In this document: one piece after another, positions 19,881 to 28,911 of the stretch
Layout of the letters: each line of letters starts with the position of its first letter
Numbering within the stretch: position 1 is the stretch's first letter
From: Acidobacteriota bacterium
Lineage (GTDB): Bacteria; Acidobacteriota; Terriglobia; Bryobacterales; Bryobacteraceae
Length of the DNA stretch: 64,000 nt
Assembly: GCA_017307505.1 (NCBI GenBank)
Contig: JAFKEE010000032.1
Location: 62,001 to 126,000, forward strand
Direction: 5' to 3'
Position numbers and translations under genes: made by a program
Notes under the pieces: generated by a model
The model's input: only the letters and a program-made list of their open reading frames with translations
Told to the model about the DNA's origin: nothing
The model's database searches: none

Positions 19881-19901
19881 GATGTTGAGTATTTCAACAT
19901 C
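19881..19901. promoter_or_regulatory. dyad upstream of the sigma54 promoter, probable activator site
   Basis: A perfect inverted repeat with 8-bp arms (GATGTTGA and TCAACATC) and a 5-bp centre lies about 60-80 bp upstream of the candidate -24 element. That distance is typical of an NtrC-type upstream activating sequence. A transcription terminator is less likely because the stem is AT-rich and no T-run follows. Confidence 0.55.
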
Positions 19902-19995
19902 CGATTCTCCTAATCACCTAAACTCTGAGATAAAGCATTACTGCACAATGACTTAGAGCCACGAGGGATAATTCAACGGGGACTGTTGAAGGAAT

Positions 19996-20601
19996 CTACA
20001 GGTTGGCGGCGCCGTCGAGGCCACGCCACAGATACCAGCAGGCATACGTGGCGTACGGCCGCCAGGGACGAGCGATTTTGGCCATCCGCTCCGGTTTCGG
20101 CGGCATTCTCAGGCCGTACAGGCGTTGCATCGCATTGCGGATGCCCAGGTCCCCCAGCGGCAGGACATCCGGCCGCCGCAACGCGAACATCAGGAACATC
20201 TGAGCGGTCCAGACGCCCACTCCCTTCGCGGACGTGAGGTGGGCGATGACCTCATCATCAGGCATTTCAGGAAGTTGCGCGAAGTTGATGGTCCCGTCCA
20301 CGGTCTTTTCCGCCAGCGAACGCAGGTATTTGGCCTTCTGGCTGGACAGGCCAAGCGGCCTCATCTGCTCCGGCTGCATAGTAAGGATGCCTTGCGGGCT
20401 CACACCGGCCGGACCCAGGGCGGATTCCAGCCGGCCGTAGATCGTGGCGGCGGCTTTGCCGCTCAGCTGCTGGAAAACGATGGAGCGGGCCAGTGTGGAG
20501 AACTCCGGCGGGTGGAACGCCATGGTGCACGGCCCGATCCGTTCGATCCAGGCAGCCAGCCTGGCATCGGCCGCACTCAGGTGCTCGACAGCCTGCCTCA
20601 T
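19996..20601 (-). CDS. DNA-3-methyladenine glycosylase, HhH-GPD (AlkA-like)
   Basis: The 201-residue base-excision repair enzyme has helix-hairpin-helix residues LTSAKGVGVWTAQMFLMF and the catalytic aspartate in LPLGDLGIRNA. The N-terminal SIVFQQLSGKAAATI is typical of the AlkA/MAG family. It removes alkylated purines from DNA. It lacks the N-terminal TBP-like domain of E. coli AlkA, as expected for the shorter Mag-like form. It is divergent from the VWA gene, with 47 bp between them. Confidence 0.92.
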   Translation of the reverse strand: MRQAVEHLSAADARLAAWIERIGPCTMAFHPPEFSTLARSIVFQQLSGKAAATIYGRLESALGPAGVSPQGILTMQPEQMRPLGLSSQKAKYLRSLAEKTVDGTINFAQLPEMPDDEVIAHLTSAKGVGVWTAQMFLMFALRRPDVLPLGDLGIRNAMQRLYGLRMPPKPERMAKIARPWRPYATYACWYLWRGLDGAANL

Positions 20602-20648
20602 AGGAAGAGTTGTAACACGGCGCTCGCCGCGCGCATCCTCAGTATGTC

Positions 20649-21677
20649 ATGGTGAAGTCAATGCCGACAAAACTGCGCTGGTTGGCCGCGGTCGCGCTGC
20701 TCCCCTGCCTGAACGCCCAGGCTCCGCCCACTTCTCAACCGCCCAAGCCCGCTGAAGACGATGCCGGACCCGTAATCAAGGTCGACGTCGACCTCGTGAA
20801 CGTGTTCTTCAGCGTGCGGGACAAAAAGGGCGGCTACATCCCGAGCCTCGCCAAGGAAGATTTGGAGGTCCTCGAGGACGGCAAACCGCAGCAGATCAAG
20901 TTCTTCACCCGGGAAACCGACCTGCCGCTCACCATCGGCCTGCTGGTGGATGTCAGCGGCAGCCAGGGTGCGCTGATCGAGGAAGAGCGCAGCGCCTCCT
21001 ACAAATTCCTGGCCCAGGTGCTGCGGAAGAAGGATGAAGCCTTCATTATCAGTTTCGGGGTCGATAGCGAACTGCTGCAGGACTTCACAAACTCGCCTGG
21101 ACTCTTGCGCCAGGGCCTGGCCGGCCTGCGGCTGAACGCCGGAGTGAGCGGCATGTCCCCCACCGGCTCGCCGCTGCCGGGCAGCGGCCGCGGCACCGTC
21201 CTGTACGAAGCCGTCTGGTTGGCGGCCAAAGACAAACTGCGCAGCGAGGTCGGCCGCAAAGCCCTCATCGTCATCACGGATGGAAACGACGTCGGCAGCC
21301 GCGTCAAGATTGAGAAAGCGATTGAAGAGGCGCAACGCTCTGACGCCATCATCTATTCGGTGCTGTTCGAGGATCCGCGCTACACCTCCATGGCGTTCGG
21401 CGGCTCGTCCGGCGAAGGACCCATGCGGCGGATGGCGGAAGAGACGGGCGGGCGTGTCTTCCGTGTATCGCGGAGAGAGCGGCTGGAAGACATCTACAAC
21501 ATGATCCAGCAGGAGATGCGCAGCCAGTATGCCGTGGGCTATGTGGCCACCAACCAGGCCAAGGACGGCACATTCCGGAAGATCGAGATCCGCTCGAAGA
21601 ACAAGGACCAGAAGGTCCAGGTGAGGAAGGGCTACTACGCGCCGGATGAGGGCGACGCGAAGCCCGTCAAGCGCTAG
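20649..21677 (+). CDS. secreted acidobacterial VWFA-related domain protein
   Basis: The 342 residues carry an N-terminal signal peptide (LRWLAAVALLPCLNAQA). A beta-sandwich segment follows (VDVDLVNVFFSVRDKKGGYI...LVLEDGKPQQIKFF), then a VWA domain with the metal site VDVSGSQGAL and later ITDGNDVG. The order 'vvnVfvtVrDkkG...F.edGkpq.I..F' followed by VWA is the hallmark of TIGR03436, abundant in Acidobacteriota. The domain should mediate metal-dependent protein contacts outside the cytoplasm. The start at 20649 could equally be the ATG at 20661. It ends tail-to-tail with the next gene, overlapping by 4 bp. Confidence 0.9.
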   Translation: MVKSMPTKLRWLAAVALLPCLNAQAPPTSQPPKPAEDDAGPVIKVDVDLVNVFFSVRDKKGGYIPSLAKEDLEVLEDGKPQQIKFFTRETDLPLTIGLLVDVSGSQGALIEEERSASYKFLAQVLRKKDEAFIISFGVDSELLQDFTNSPGLLRQGLAGLRLNAGVSGMSPTGSPLPGSGRGTVLYEAVWLAAKDKLRSEVGRKALIVITDGNDVGSRVKIEKAIEEAQRSDAIIYSVLFEDPRYTSMAFGGSSGEGPMRRMAEETGGRVFRVSRRERLEDIYNMIQQEMRSQYAVGYVATNQAKDGTFRKIEIRSKNKDQKVQVRKGYYAPDEGDAKPVKR

Positions 21678-22144
21678 TTTCCGATCCAGCGGAGTTGGAC
21701 GCGTTCGAGTTCCATGGCCGGCTGGCCGGGTTTGTTTTCCGGTTGGACCAGCAGGCGGTGGCGTCCGGCCTCCAGTTCGATGTCGCCAATACGGAACGTC
21801 TCCAGTTTCTCGTCCTGGGTCGCCTGCACCACACCCTTCGTCATCCCCATGCTGTAGCCCTGGAGAGTGACGGTGAACCGGACCCCAGCACTGACAGGCT
21901 TGGCGGCGTAGACCACCTCGACCGCATATCGGCCGATGCGGGGCACCTGGACCGTCCAGAACGGCACGTCCAGCGGCTTGACCCAGTGGCCTATCACCGT
22001 AGATTTGTGAAGTTTCTCCAGGCGGGCTTCGACGCCGGTGCGCTTGCCGAAGCTGCAAGTCGAAGCCGTAGCAACGATGTCGTACCGGACGCTGGCGGCG
22101 GAGAGGGAAAAAGAGAGGCTGAGGAAGGCAATCAGGAGTTTCAT
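21674..22144 (-). CDS. small secreted protein, carbohydrate-binding-like beta-sandwich
   Basis: The 156-residue protein has a clear signal peptide (MKLLIAFLSLSFSLSAAS). The body is strand-rich, with IGRYAVEVVYAA and GRHRLLVQPENKP, patterns seen in galactose-binding-like or DUF5077-like modules fused to glycosidases. It stands alone here without a catalytic domain. It lies after the terminator of the upstream gene, so it needs its own promoter. I cannot assign a ligand. Confidence 0.6.
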   Translation of the reverse strand: MKLLIAFLSLSFSLSAASVRYDIVATASTCSFGKRTGVEARLEKLHKSTVIGHWVKPLDVPFWTVQVPRIGRYAVEVVYAAKPVSAGVRFTVTLQGYSMGMTKGVVQATQDEKLETFRIGDIELEAGRHRLLVQPENKPGQPAMELERVQLRWIGN

Positions 22145-22149
22145 GGTGG

Positions 22150-22180
22150 AAAAAGGGGCCCGGACGCGGAGTCCGGGCCC
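22150..22180 (-). terminator. intrinsic terminator of the beta-helix protein gene
   Basis: A perfect 10-bp stem (GGGCCCGGAC) with a 5-nt loop is followed on the minus strand by CTTTTT. It lies 25 bp beyond the stop of the 22205-24046 gene. Confidence 0.88.
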
Positions 22181-22204
22181 ATCCATAGCAGGGTTGAGAA
22201 TTGC

Positions 22205-24046
22205 TTACTGAGCGGGGGGCGGCGCGATGTCTGCGTCGCGCAGGAAGCTGGTCCACTCTTCGGTCCAGTCGTTGTCGCCGTCGAAGGCGCCGCAGAAGTT
22301 GGCCCACTGATCAAAGAAGCCGTCATCCGGCGGAGCATTCCAGCGGAGTTGGAGAGCCGGCGAGCCAATGGTCGGCCGGAGGTCGGGGTCGCTGTAGACC
22401 AACGGCCGGCGGAGCTGCGGATCGGCAGCCGCGAAGTTGTGGGCCGGATCGGAAGCGTACGTCAGCACTTCGGTGCCGGCGGTCTTCTGGCCCACCTGCG
22501 CTTCAACGGTATTCGGCTTGTCGAGGCTCAGACGGTTGTTGTTCCACATCAGGATTCCGTTGAGGGTCAGGTTGCCGGCGGCGAGCTCGCCGATGGTGGC
22601 GGCATCCGGCAGGAACACGGCCGGGTAGCCGAAGTTGGTGATGACAACGTTGTTCAGCGAACCGCGCGTGCCGCGGCGCAGGTAGAGGCCGGGGGAGCCG
22701 TCCCCGGTGTTCTCGTCCTGGGCGGCGACGCCCGGCCCGACAAACGTGGCGTTCCAGATCTTCGGGTTGGAATAGGGCGTATCGGTGACGCCGAACTCGC
22801 TGTTGTCGGCTTCGATGCCGCGGTTGCCGAGGCCGGTGCCGGGGTGCTGGATGCCCACCAGGTACTGGACGCGGCCGCGCCAGCCGAGCTGCCAGTCCAG
22901 ATAGTCGTCGGCATTGTAGGCGCCCACCGCGTACTTGAGATCGCTGTTGCCGCCGAACCATTCGAAGGTATCATCCTTGCCGTAGATGGCCTGCAGGTGA
23001 TGCGCCACGGTCTTGCTGCCGCAGCCGCCCCAGGTGAAGGAGTTGATTTCGTTGTTGGTGGTGAACACCGAACCGGCGTACTCCACGCGGACATAAGCCA
23101 GCGTGCCGCAGTTGTGGGTATCGTCGTCGCCGCCGTACTGCAGGTAGGGACGGTTGTCGAGACCTTCGATGAAGCTCGTGCCGCCGGCAACGTTGATCTT
23201 CGCCTTGCCCAACATAACCAGGCCGCCCCAGTCTTCACGGCCGCGATTGCCGAACGCCTGTGAGCTGGTCATGATGATGGGCCGCGAGCGCGTGCCCTGC
23301 GCGTTAATCATGGCGCTATTGGTGATGATGAGCGCGGTGGGATCGTCGGTGCGCGGCATGCCGATGACGAACGTGCCGGGCTGGATGGTCAGGGTCGCGT
23401 TCTCCACGCGGGTCAGCGACTGGATGCGGTAGGCCTTGGTGTTCACCCAGGTGGTGTCGGAGCTGATGACACCACCGACATCCACGAAGCTGTCGACGAC
23501 ACCGATCTTGAAATAGGCGGCCTTCAGTACGCGGCCACCAGTGTAGTCGCGGAGCTGCACCACCAGGGTGTGCATGCCGAGTTCGGAAGGGGTGGTCCAG
23601 GGGCTGGCGCTCAGCCAGCCGCCGTCGCCGATCACCACTTCGCGCGTGCGGTCCGACACGCGCACCGGCTGGTAACCCTGCTCGGGGGTCCGGCCATAGA
23701 TATCGACGGGCGTGCCGGTTTCACCGTTAGGCCCGATGTAGGTCTTGACGCCGGTCTGGTTGTTCTGGCGGAAAACCACGATCGTGTAAGGATAAACGTC
23801 GTTGGTCTGGACCGTCATCTTCAGGGTGAGCGGTTCGCCGGGCTGGTAGACGTACTTGTCAGCCCAGACGTACATCGTCACATTCGAATGCTCCACGGCG
23901 GCAGCCGACGGGCTGGTCGTGGAGGCGGCCATTTGTGCGGCAGCCGAGCGGTCGACCCGGGTAAAGCGATCGAGGCTGCCCGCCTGCAATGCGACCGCCG
24001 AGGCGGCCAGCACGAGGAGTGATCGTTTCAACATAGATTGCTGCAT
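22205..24046 (-). CDS. secreted parallel beta-helix protein
   Basis: The 613 residues have a signal peptide (LKRSLLVLAASAVALQAG) and an N-terminal ~170-residue beta-sandwich (YVYQPGEPLTLKMTV). A right-handed beta-helix segment follows, with repeated short strands (TLTIQPGTFVIG, SRPIIMTSSQAF, DDTFEWFGGNSDLKYAVG). Such helices appear in large surface proteins of Bacteroidota and Acidobacteriota. It ends 20 bp downstream of the TonB receptor gene's end-to-start order on the same strand, so receptor and secreted protein are likely co-expressed. Ligand and activity are unknown. An internal ATG at 24034 is a possible alternative start. Confidence 0.72.
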   Translation of the reverse strand: MQQSMLKRSLLVLAASAVALQAGSLDRFTRVDRSAAAQMAASTTSPSAAAVEHSNVTMYVWADKYVYQPGEPLTLKMTVQTNDVYPYTIVVFRQNNQTGVKTYIGPNGETGTPVDIYGRTPEQGYQPVRVSDRTREVVIGDGGWLSASPWTTPSELGMHTLVVQLRDYTGGRVLKAAYFKIGVVDSFVDVGGVISSDTTWVNTKAYRIQSLTRVENATLTIQPGTFVIGMPRTDDPTALIITNSAMINAQGTRSRPIIMTSSQAFGNRGREDWGGLVMLGKAKINVAGGTSFIEGLDNRPYLQYGGDDDTHNCGTLAYVRVEYAGSVFTTNNEINSFTWGGCGSKTVAHHLQAIYGKDDTFEWFGGNSDLKYAVGAYNADDYLDWQLGWRGRVQYLVGIQHPGTGLGNRGIEADNSEFGVTDTPYSNPKIWNATFVGPGVAAQDENTGDGSPGLYLRRGTRGSLNNVVITNFGYPAVFLPDAATIGELAAGNLTLNGILMWNNNRLSLDKPNTVEAQVGQKTAGTEVLTYASDPAHNFAAADPQLRRPLVYSDPDLRPTIGSPALQLRWNAPPDDGFFDQWANFCGAFDGDNDWTEEWTSFLRDADIAPPPAQ

Positions 24047-24066
24047 CTTCCTTTCGAGTCACGGAC

Positions 24067-26826
24067 CTAAAAGATGGAATAGGTCAGGCCGACGGAATAC
24101 GTCCGGCCGGTTTGATAAGTGCGGGTGGGTAGGCCCGCCTGCGTCCACCGGTATTTGTTGTCACCGAGGTTTTCGGCGTTGAAGCGAATGGTCGCCCGGC
24201 CGCTTTCGACAAGCGCGTACTGGTAGACGAAATCGAAGAAAGTATTGCGCTCCTGGTAAATGTCAGGCAGGCCAATGGCGCCGACGTCGGAGAGCCGTCG
24301 CGAGACACTGTTGACGTAGAAGCGAGCCTGCGAGCGCAGCTTCGGCTTCGTCCATTCCGTGATGATGTTGAAGATGTACCGCGACTGGCCCGCCAGCGGC
24401 CGGCTGAGCGAAGTGAGAATGCCCTGGTCTTCCGGGCGAATCGTCACGTTGGAATCGACAAAGGTGAAGTTGCCCTGCACACCGAAGTCGCGCAGTGAGT
24501 GGTGGATCGAGCCCAGACCTTTTCGCGTCTCGAGTTCGACGCCGCGGTTCACCGCGCTCCGGGCATTCAGGAACGACGAACGCAGGTCGGTGGTGGGCTG
24601 CACGGTGCTTTCAATCGGGTCGGTGAAGTCCTTCACGAAAAAGCTGGCGGCCACCAATTGGTTTCCGCCGAGGAACCACTCCCAGCGTGCGTCGTAGTTG
24701 TTGATCTTGGCGCGGCGCAGGTTGGGGTTGCCGGCGACGTTGAAACCGCCCTGGACGTTCGTAAACTCGAAGGGCGACAGTTCGCGGAAGTCGGGGCGCG
24801 ACACCGTCTGGCTGTAGGTGAAGCGCAGGTTCTGCCGCGGCGTCAGCGCGTAGATTGCGTTGAACGACGGCAGCGGATCGCGGTTCGCCAGGTTCGCCAC
24901 ATAGGGCGTGTTGGGCACGAACGGGTCTTTGGTGATGACGTTGATGTCGGCATCTTCGACGCGCACGCCGGTGACAAAGCGCCAGCGCGGGCCGATGCCG
25001 AAATCGATCATGCCGTAGCCGCCGTAGATGGTCATGTCGGCGTCATAGCGATCGGTGCCACGCGACTCCTCGCGCAACTCAAACGCGCCGGGCCGGAGGT
25101 TCGAAGCGGCAAATAGCTCGTTGGAAGGAGCGTAGACGTCCACCTGCTGCGGGTTCTGCAACTGGAAGCGGAGGCGGCGAGCGTCGAAGTTGCGGTTGCG
25201 GATGGACGCGCGGAAGCCCACCTTCCAGATGCCGGAAAGCTTCCCTTTGAAGAACGGCTGGCTCAGCTCGGCCTGCGGCTCGTAGATGCGGTCGGTGAAC
25301 TGGTCGAAGAATCGCTGGCCCGAATTGCCGATGTTGAGGTAGGCGAAGCGGCCGTCGTCCTGCTGGGAGCGGAGCACTTCGCGCATGTCCGGCTCGTTGC
25401 GGCCGGAGGTCGAGTAAGTGAACTGCCACTTGAAGAGCATGTCGCGCAGCTTCGGCAGGGCGTGGTCGCCCTCGACGCCGGTCGAAACCAGCCGCCGCTC
25501 CACCCAGCGCAGGCGTTGCGAGGCAATCACGCCGCCCTGGTTGTTGTCGAAACCGGAAAAGTCGCGAGCCTCTTTGTCCGAATCGCGGGTCACCGTGTTG
25601 CGGAACAGCAGCTTGTTGTTATTGTTGAGCCGGACTGCGGCGTTCAGCACGCCGCCCAGACGGATGGTCTCGTTGTACTGGTTGAACTCCGGATAGTCGC
25701 TATATGGAGCAATGGTGCCGCCGACACCGACACGGCGGTAGTAGGTCTGCTGCTCCTGCTGATATTGCGGCTTGTTGGTGAAGGTAAGCGCCGCCACCAG
25801 GCCAAAACGGCCGAACGTGCCGCCGCCCACCAGGCTGTAGGTCTGCGACGGGCGCATCGAGTCGTTGTAGACCGGCTCCCAATTGTCGGAGAATGCCTTC
25901 GCGTAGTCGGCAAGTTGCTGGCGCGAGTCGCTGCCGATGGAGACGCGGCGCGTAGTGGGTATAGCCGAAGGCAGGGTGCGAGAGCCGTTGTCGAAACCGA
26001 ACTTGTCCAGCGAACCGCCCGGATAGCCGGCGAAACGGCCGAACGTTGTTCGGTCGTTGAAGCCGGTGCTCATGCTCACCTGAAACATCCTCTGAGCTGG
26101 AAACTCGACCGTGGTCATCTGAACCAGGCCGCCGGAGAACTCGCCGGGCAGGTCGGGCGTATAGGTCTTCAGGATCCGGATGTTGTCGATCATCGCCGCC
26201 GGAAACAGATCGAGCGGAACAACACGCCGCTCGGCTTCCGTCGTGGGCACCATGGCATTGTTGAGCATCGTGGCCGAGTAGCGCTCGCCCAGGCCCCGGA
26301 CATACACGTATCCGCCCTCTACCACCGAGACGCCTGTGACCTTCTCCAACGCGCGCGCGGCATCGGAGGCGGTCGACTTCTTCATCTCCTCATTCGAGAT
26401 TGAATCGCTGACCTGCGCGGCGAGCTTGCGTTCGGAAAGCATGGCCTCCGCCGTAGCCGTGACCGCGCTGACGCTCTCGGCGACTTCCACCGTGGTCGTC
26501 ATCCCCCGGGAGGTCATGAGGGTGGAACCATCCACCACATCGCCACCTTTGATCTGAATGTCTGTCAGCGTGACGTCGAGATACTGCTCGCTGGTGAACT
26601 TCAGCGTATATTTGCCCGGTGAGAGTTCCAGGCGGTAGGTGCCGTCTGTCCCGGTAGACAGCTCATCGCCGGTCTGCCCGTCGACATGGATCTTCACCCC
26701 GACGATGGGGCGCGAGGTCTGGGCATCGAAGACCGTCCCGGAAACTGTGCCCTTTTGTGTCTGGCCCCACAGGCTGAAGCTGAAGAGGAGTATGACCGCA
26801 GATGAATGGTAAGAAATCCGAAGCAT
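24067..26826 (-). CDS. TonB-dependent outer-membrane receptor with N-terminal carboxypeptidase-regulatory-like domain
   Basis: The ~919-residue protein has a signal peptide ending LWGQTQ. A CarboxypepD_reg-like beta-sandwich occupies ~25-110 (GTVSGTVFDAQTSRPIVGVKI), then a plug domain ~130-260 (KKSTASDAARALEKVTGVSVV, YVRGLGERYSATMLN), then a 22-strand barrel ending in YSVGLTYSIF with the terminal aromatic. This architecture transports large ligands using TonB energy. ATG 26826 is chosen because the signal peptide begins there; TTG at 26841 is an alternative. The substrate cannot be read from sequence; the neighbouring secreted proteins hint at a polymer-derived ligand. Confidence 0.93.
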   Translation of the reverse strand: MLRISYHSSAVILLFSFSLWGQTQKGTVSGTVFDAQTSRPIVGVKIHVDGQTGDELSTGTDGTYRLELSPGKYTLKFTSEQYLDVTLTDIQIKGGDVVDGSTLMTSRGMTTTVEVAESVSAVTATAEAMLSERKLAAQVSDSISNEEMKKSTASDAARALEKVTGVSVVEGGYVYVRGLGERYSATMLNNAMVPTTEAERRVVPLDLFPAAMIDNIRILKTYTPDLPGEFSGGLVQMTTVEFPAQRMFQVSMSTGFNDRTTFGRFAGYPGGSLDKFGFDNGSRTLPSAIPTTRRVSIGSDSRQQLADYAKAFSDNWEPVYNDSMRPSQTYSLVGGGTFGRFGLVAALTFTNKPQYQQEQQTYYRRVGVGGTIAPYSDYPEFNQYNETIRLGGVLNAAVRLNNNNKLLFRNTVTRDSDKEARDFSGFDNNQGGVIASQRLRWVERRLVSTGVEGDHALPKLRDMLFKWQFTYSTSGRNEPDMREVLRSQQDDGRFAYLNIGNSGQRFFDQFTDRIYEPQAELSQPFFKGKLSGIWKVGFRASIRNRNFDARRLRFQLQNPQQVDVYAPSNELFAASNLRPGAFELREESRGTDRYDADMTIYGGYGMIDFGIGPRWRFVTGVRVEDADINVITKDPFVPNTPYVANLANRDPLPSFNAIYALTPRQNLRFTYSQTVSRPDFRELSPFEFTNVQGGFNVAGNPNLRRAKINNYDARWEWFLGGNQLVAASFFVKDFTDPIESTVQPTTDLRSSFLNARSAVNRGVELETRKGLGSIHHSLRDFGVQGNFTFVDSNVTIRPEDQGILTSLSRPLAGQSRYIFNIITEWTKPKLRSQARFYVNSVSRRLSDVGAIGLPDIYQERNTFFDFVYQYALVESGRATIRFNAENLGDNKYRWTQAGLPTRTYQTGRTYSVGLTYSIF

Positions 26827-26938
26827 CACAGAGTGGCGCAAGCCACCTGTTCAGCATGCGAAAGACAGGTGTAGGGCAGACGAAAGATCGGTGAATGTTA
26901 GATGACGTTGGTTTCAGTCCCGTGAATCCGGATCGGCC

Positions 26939-26965
26939 CCGGAGGCCCGTAAAATGGGCCTCCGG
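26939..26965 (-). terminator. strong hairpin after the serine hydrolase gene
   Basis: The arms CCGGAGGCCC and GGGCCTCCGG (10 bp, 7-nt loop) lie 17 bp beyond the stop of the 26982-28829 gene. There is no T-run on the minus strand, so termination would be partly factor-dependent. Confidence 0.55.
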
Positions 26966-26981
26966 AGCCAGGTCCGCCGTC

Positions 26982-28829
26982 CTAGGAGGGGATGGTTACG
27001 GTATCGAACAGGCCGCCCAGTTGCGTGTCGAACGACGCCAGCGGGCCGGCCGGGAACTTGCGCGTATTGAAGATGTACGCATAGTCCACGCCATCGCCGC
27101 GCGAGACCATCAGACTGGACACGCCGGCCATACCGCCAGACCGGGCGGATCCGGCGGCGCGCCCGCCAACACCCCAGGCCGCATGCTTGCTGATGAAGCG
27201 CACCAGCGCGGAGGCGCTGGAACAGAGCCCGCCGCCCGAGTCCATGCGTTCCGTCATCCAGCCCTCCCCACCGTAGCAGTAGGGCACCAGCAGGTTCGAT
27301 TGCGGATCCTGGGCGGGCAGCCCCAGGCTCGGATCGTCGCACGGCATCTCGTCAGCCCGCCTCTGGTCGCGGCGGGTGAGCGAGACGAAGACTTCGTCGT
27401 TGAGGCCCTCGGCGGTCAGAACCTCTTTCTTGACGAAGTCGATGAACGCCTGGCCGCTCACCTTCTCAATCGCCAGGCCCATCAGCAGGTAGCCGAGGTT
27501 GGAGTACTGGGACTTGGAGCCCGGCGCGAACTGCAGCGGCTCCCCGTACATATAACGGGCGATATCGCGTTTGCTCACGGGCCCGTTCAGCCCCAGGTCC
27601 AATGCGATCTTCCGCATGCTGAAGACAGCGTCGAAGCCCATCGTGCTGTCCCAGCCGCCGGCATGGTCGATCAGGTTCTGGATGGTGATGGTATCGATCT
27701 TGGGATCCGGTGTCTGCGACGAAAGAGCCTTGGAGGTAATCCCCAGTAAGGGGAAGATCTTGTCGGTCTTCTTAAGCAGCTTCTTGTCATAGCAGGCCTG
27801 GATGCCCGCGCAGGCGAACGCCTTGCTGATGCTGGCCAGGCGCATCATGCTGGTGGGCTGCGTGATCATCCAGCCCGGCTCGGCCCACGTGTAACCGCGC
27901 GCATACACCACCTTGCCCGCACGCCCGATGGCGAACTGCCCCGACCGCACGCCGTTCGCCTGCATGAACGCCTTGATTGCGTTGTCGAACTTCACCAGTT
28001 TCGAATTGCCCGCGCCCGTCACCGTCCAGACCCGCGCATCCGGCTGAACCTGTTTGGCAAAAATCGCCGCATACCGCGTGCCGCCGCCGGATCCGCCGCC
28101 CTGTACCCGGATGGGCAGGTAGCCCTGCTTCGTCAGCTTGTCGAACTCACTCTGATAGCCGGCCGAGGTCATGTTGTGGCGGGCCTGCCAGTCGCCTATC
28201 CCATCGCCGCGGAAGATCGAGCTGTAGAGCTTGTTGTCCGAGACGGCGACATAATCGGGGCGGAACGGAATCTGTGTGAAGGCATTGAACCACTGCTGGT
28301 AGCCGTCCGAGGTTTCGGCTCCACGCCAGCCCCACATCACCTTGTTGTCATTCGGCATCCAGACAGCCGCGTACCGCCGATCAGACCCCGAACCGTAAAT
28401 CGAGACGGAAATGGGAATGCAGTTGTTCTGGATGGCCCACTTGTTGAAGAAGGCCAGCGAACCGGACAGCGTGTCGCCGCCATCCGTCAGTCCGAATTTG
28501 CAGAGCCAGGCGGAGGCTTTGCCTTTTTCAAACGTACCGGCGAACTTCAGGTTTGAACCCGAGCCAGTCACCGAAAGGATCCGAGGCAGGAATCCCTTCT
28601 TCGTCCAGTCGTCAAAGGCCTTCTGGTAGGCGGTGGCGTCCATATTGTGGACGGCGGCCCAGGCGGGCCCGGATTGCTTTACCCAGACTGCGGCATAGCT
28701 GGCGGAATCCGGATCCCCGTAGACGCTGAGCGAGATGATGCGGAAGCCGGCGGGAAACAATTTATCAAATTGTTTTTGGTGCTCTCCGCTCGACTTCCCG
28801 TGGTAAGCCACGAATTCAGGAATAGACAT
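26982..28829 (-). CDS. polyglycine-hydrolase-like serine hydrolase (beta-lactamase fold)
   Basis: The 615-residue protein has two parts. Residues 1-265 hold about five degenerate copies of a unit containing ISLSVYG.....YAAVW, matching the structural repeat of fungal polyglycine hydrolases. Residues ~270-615 are a class C beta-lactamase/transpeptidase fold with S333-x-x-K336 in LASISK, YSN as the second motif, and SGGMAG as the third. Polyglycine hydrolases are serine endopeptidases that cut glycine-rich linkers. A signal peptide is not visible at the annotated start, so either export is non-classical or the true start is further upstream. Substrate is inference. Confidence 0.8.
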   Translation of the reverse strand: MSIPEFVAYHGKSSGEHQKQFDKLFPAGFRIISLSVYGDPDSASYAAVWVKQSGPAWAAVHNMDATAYQKAFDDWTKKGFLPRILSVTGSGSNLKFAGTFEKGKASAWLCKFGLTDGGDTLSGSLAFFNKWAIQNNCIPISVSIYGSGSDRRYAAVWMPNDNKVMWGWRGAETSDGYQQWFNAFTQIPFRPDYVAVSDNKLYSSIFRGDGIGDWQARHNMTSAGYQSEFDKLTKQGYLPIRVQGGGSGGGTRYAAIFAKQVQPDARVWTVTGAGNSKLVKFDNAIKAFMQANGVRSGQFAIGRAGKVVYARGYTWAEPGWMITQPTSMMRLASISKAFACAGIQACYDKKLLKKTDKIFPLLGITSKALSSQTPDPKIDTITIQNLIDHAGGWDSTMGFDAVFSMRKIALDLGLNGPVSKRDIARYMYGEPLQFAPGSKSQYSNLGYLLMGLAIEKVSGQAFIDFVKKEVLTAEGLNDEVFVSLTRRDQRRADEMPCDDPSLGLPAQDPQSNLLVPYCYGGEGWMTERMDSGGGLCSSASALVRFISKHAAWGVGGRAAGSARSGGMAGVSSLMVSRGDGVDYAYIFNTRKFPAGPLASFDTQLGGLFDTVTIPS

Positions 28830-28911
28830 TCGGTAGGTCCCCTCCGGAGGACTTACCGTGCAGACTATTACCTTTCAGTCAGGTATGCAAGAAAGATGTG
28901 TCAGCCAGCTC

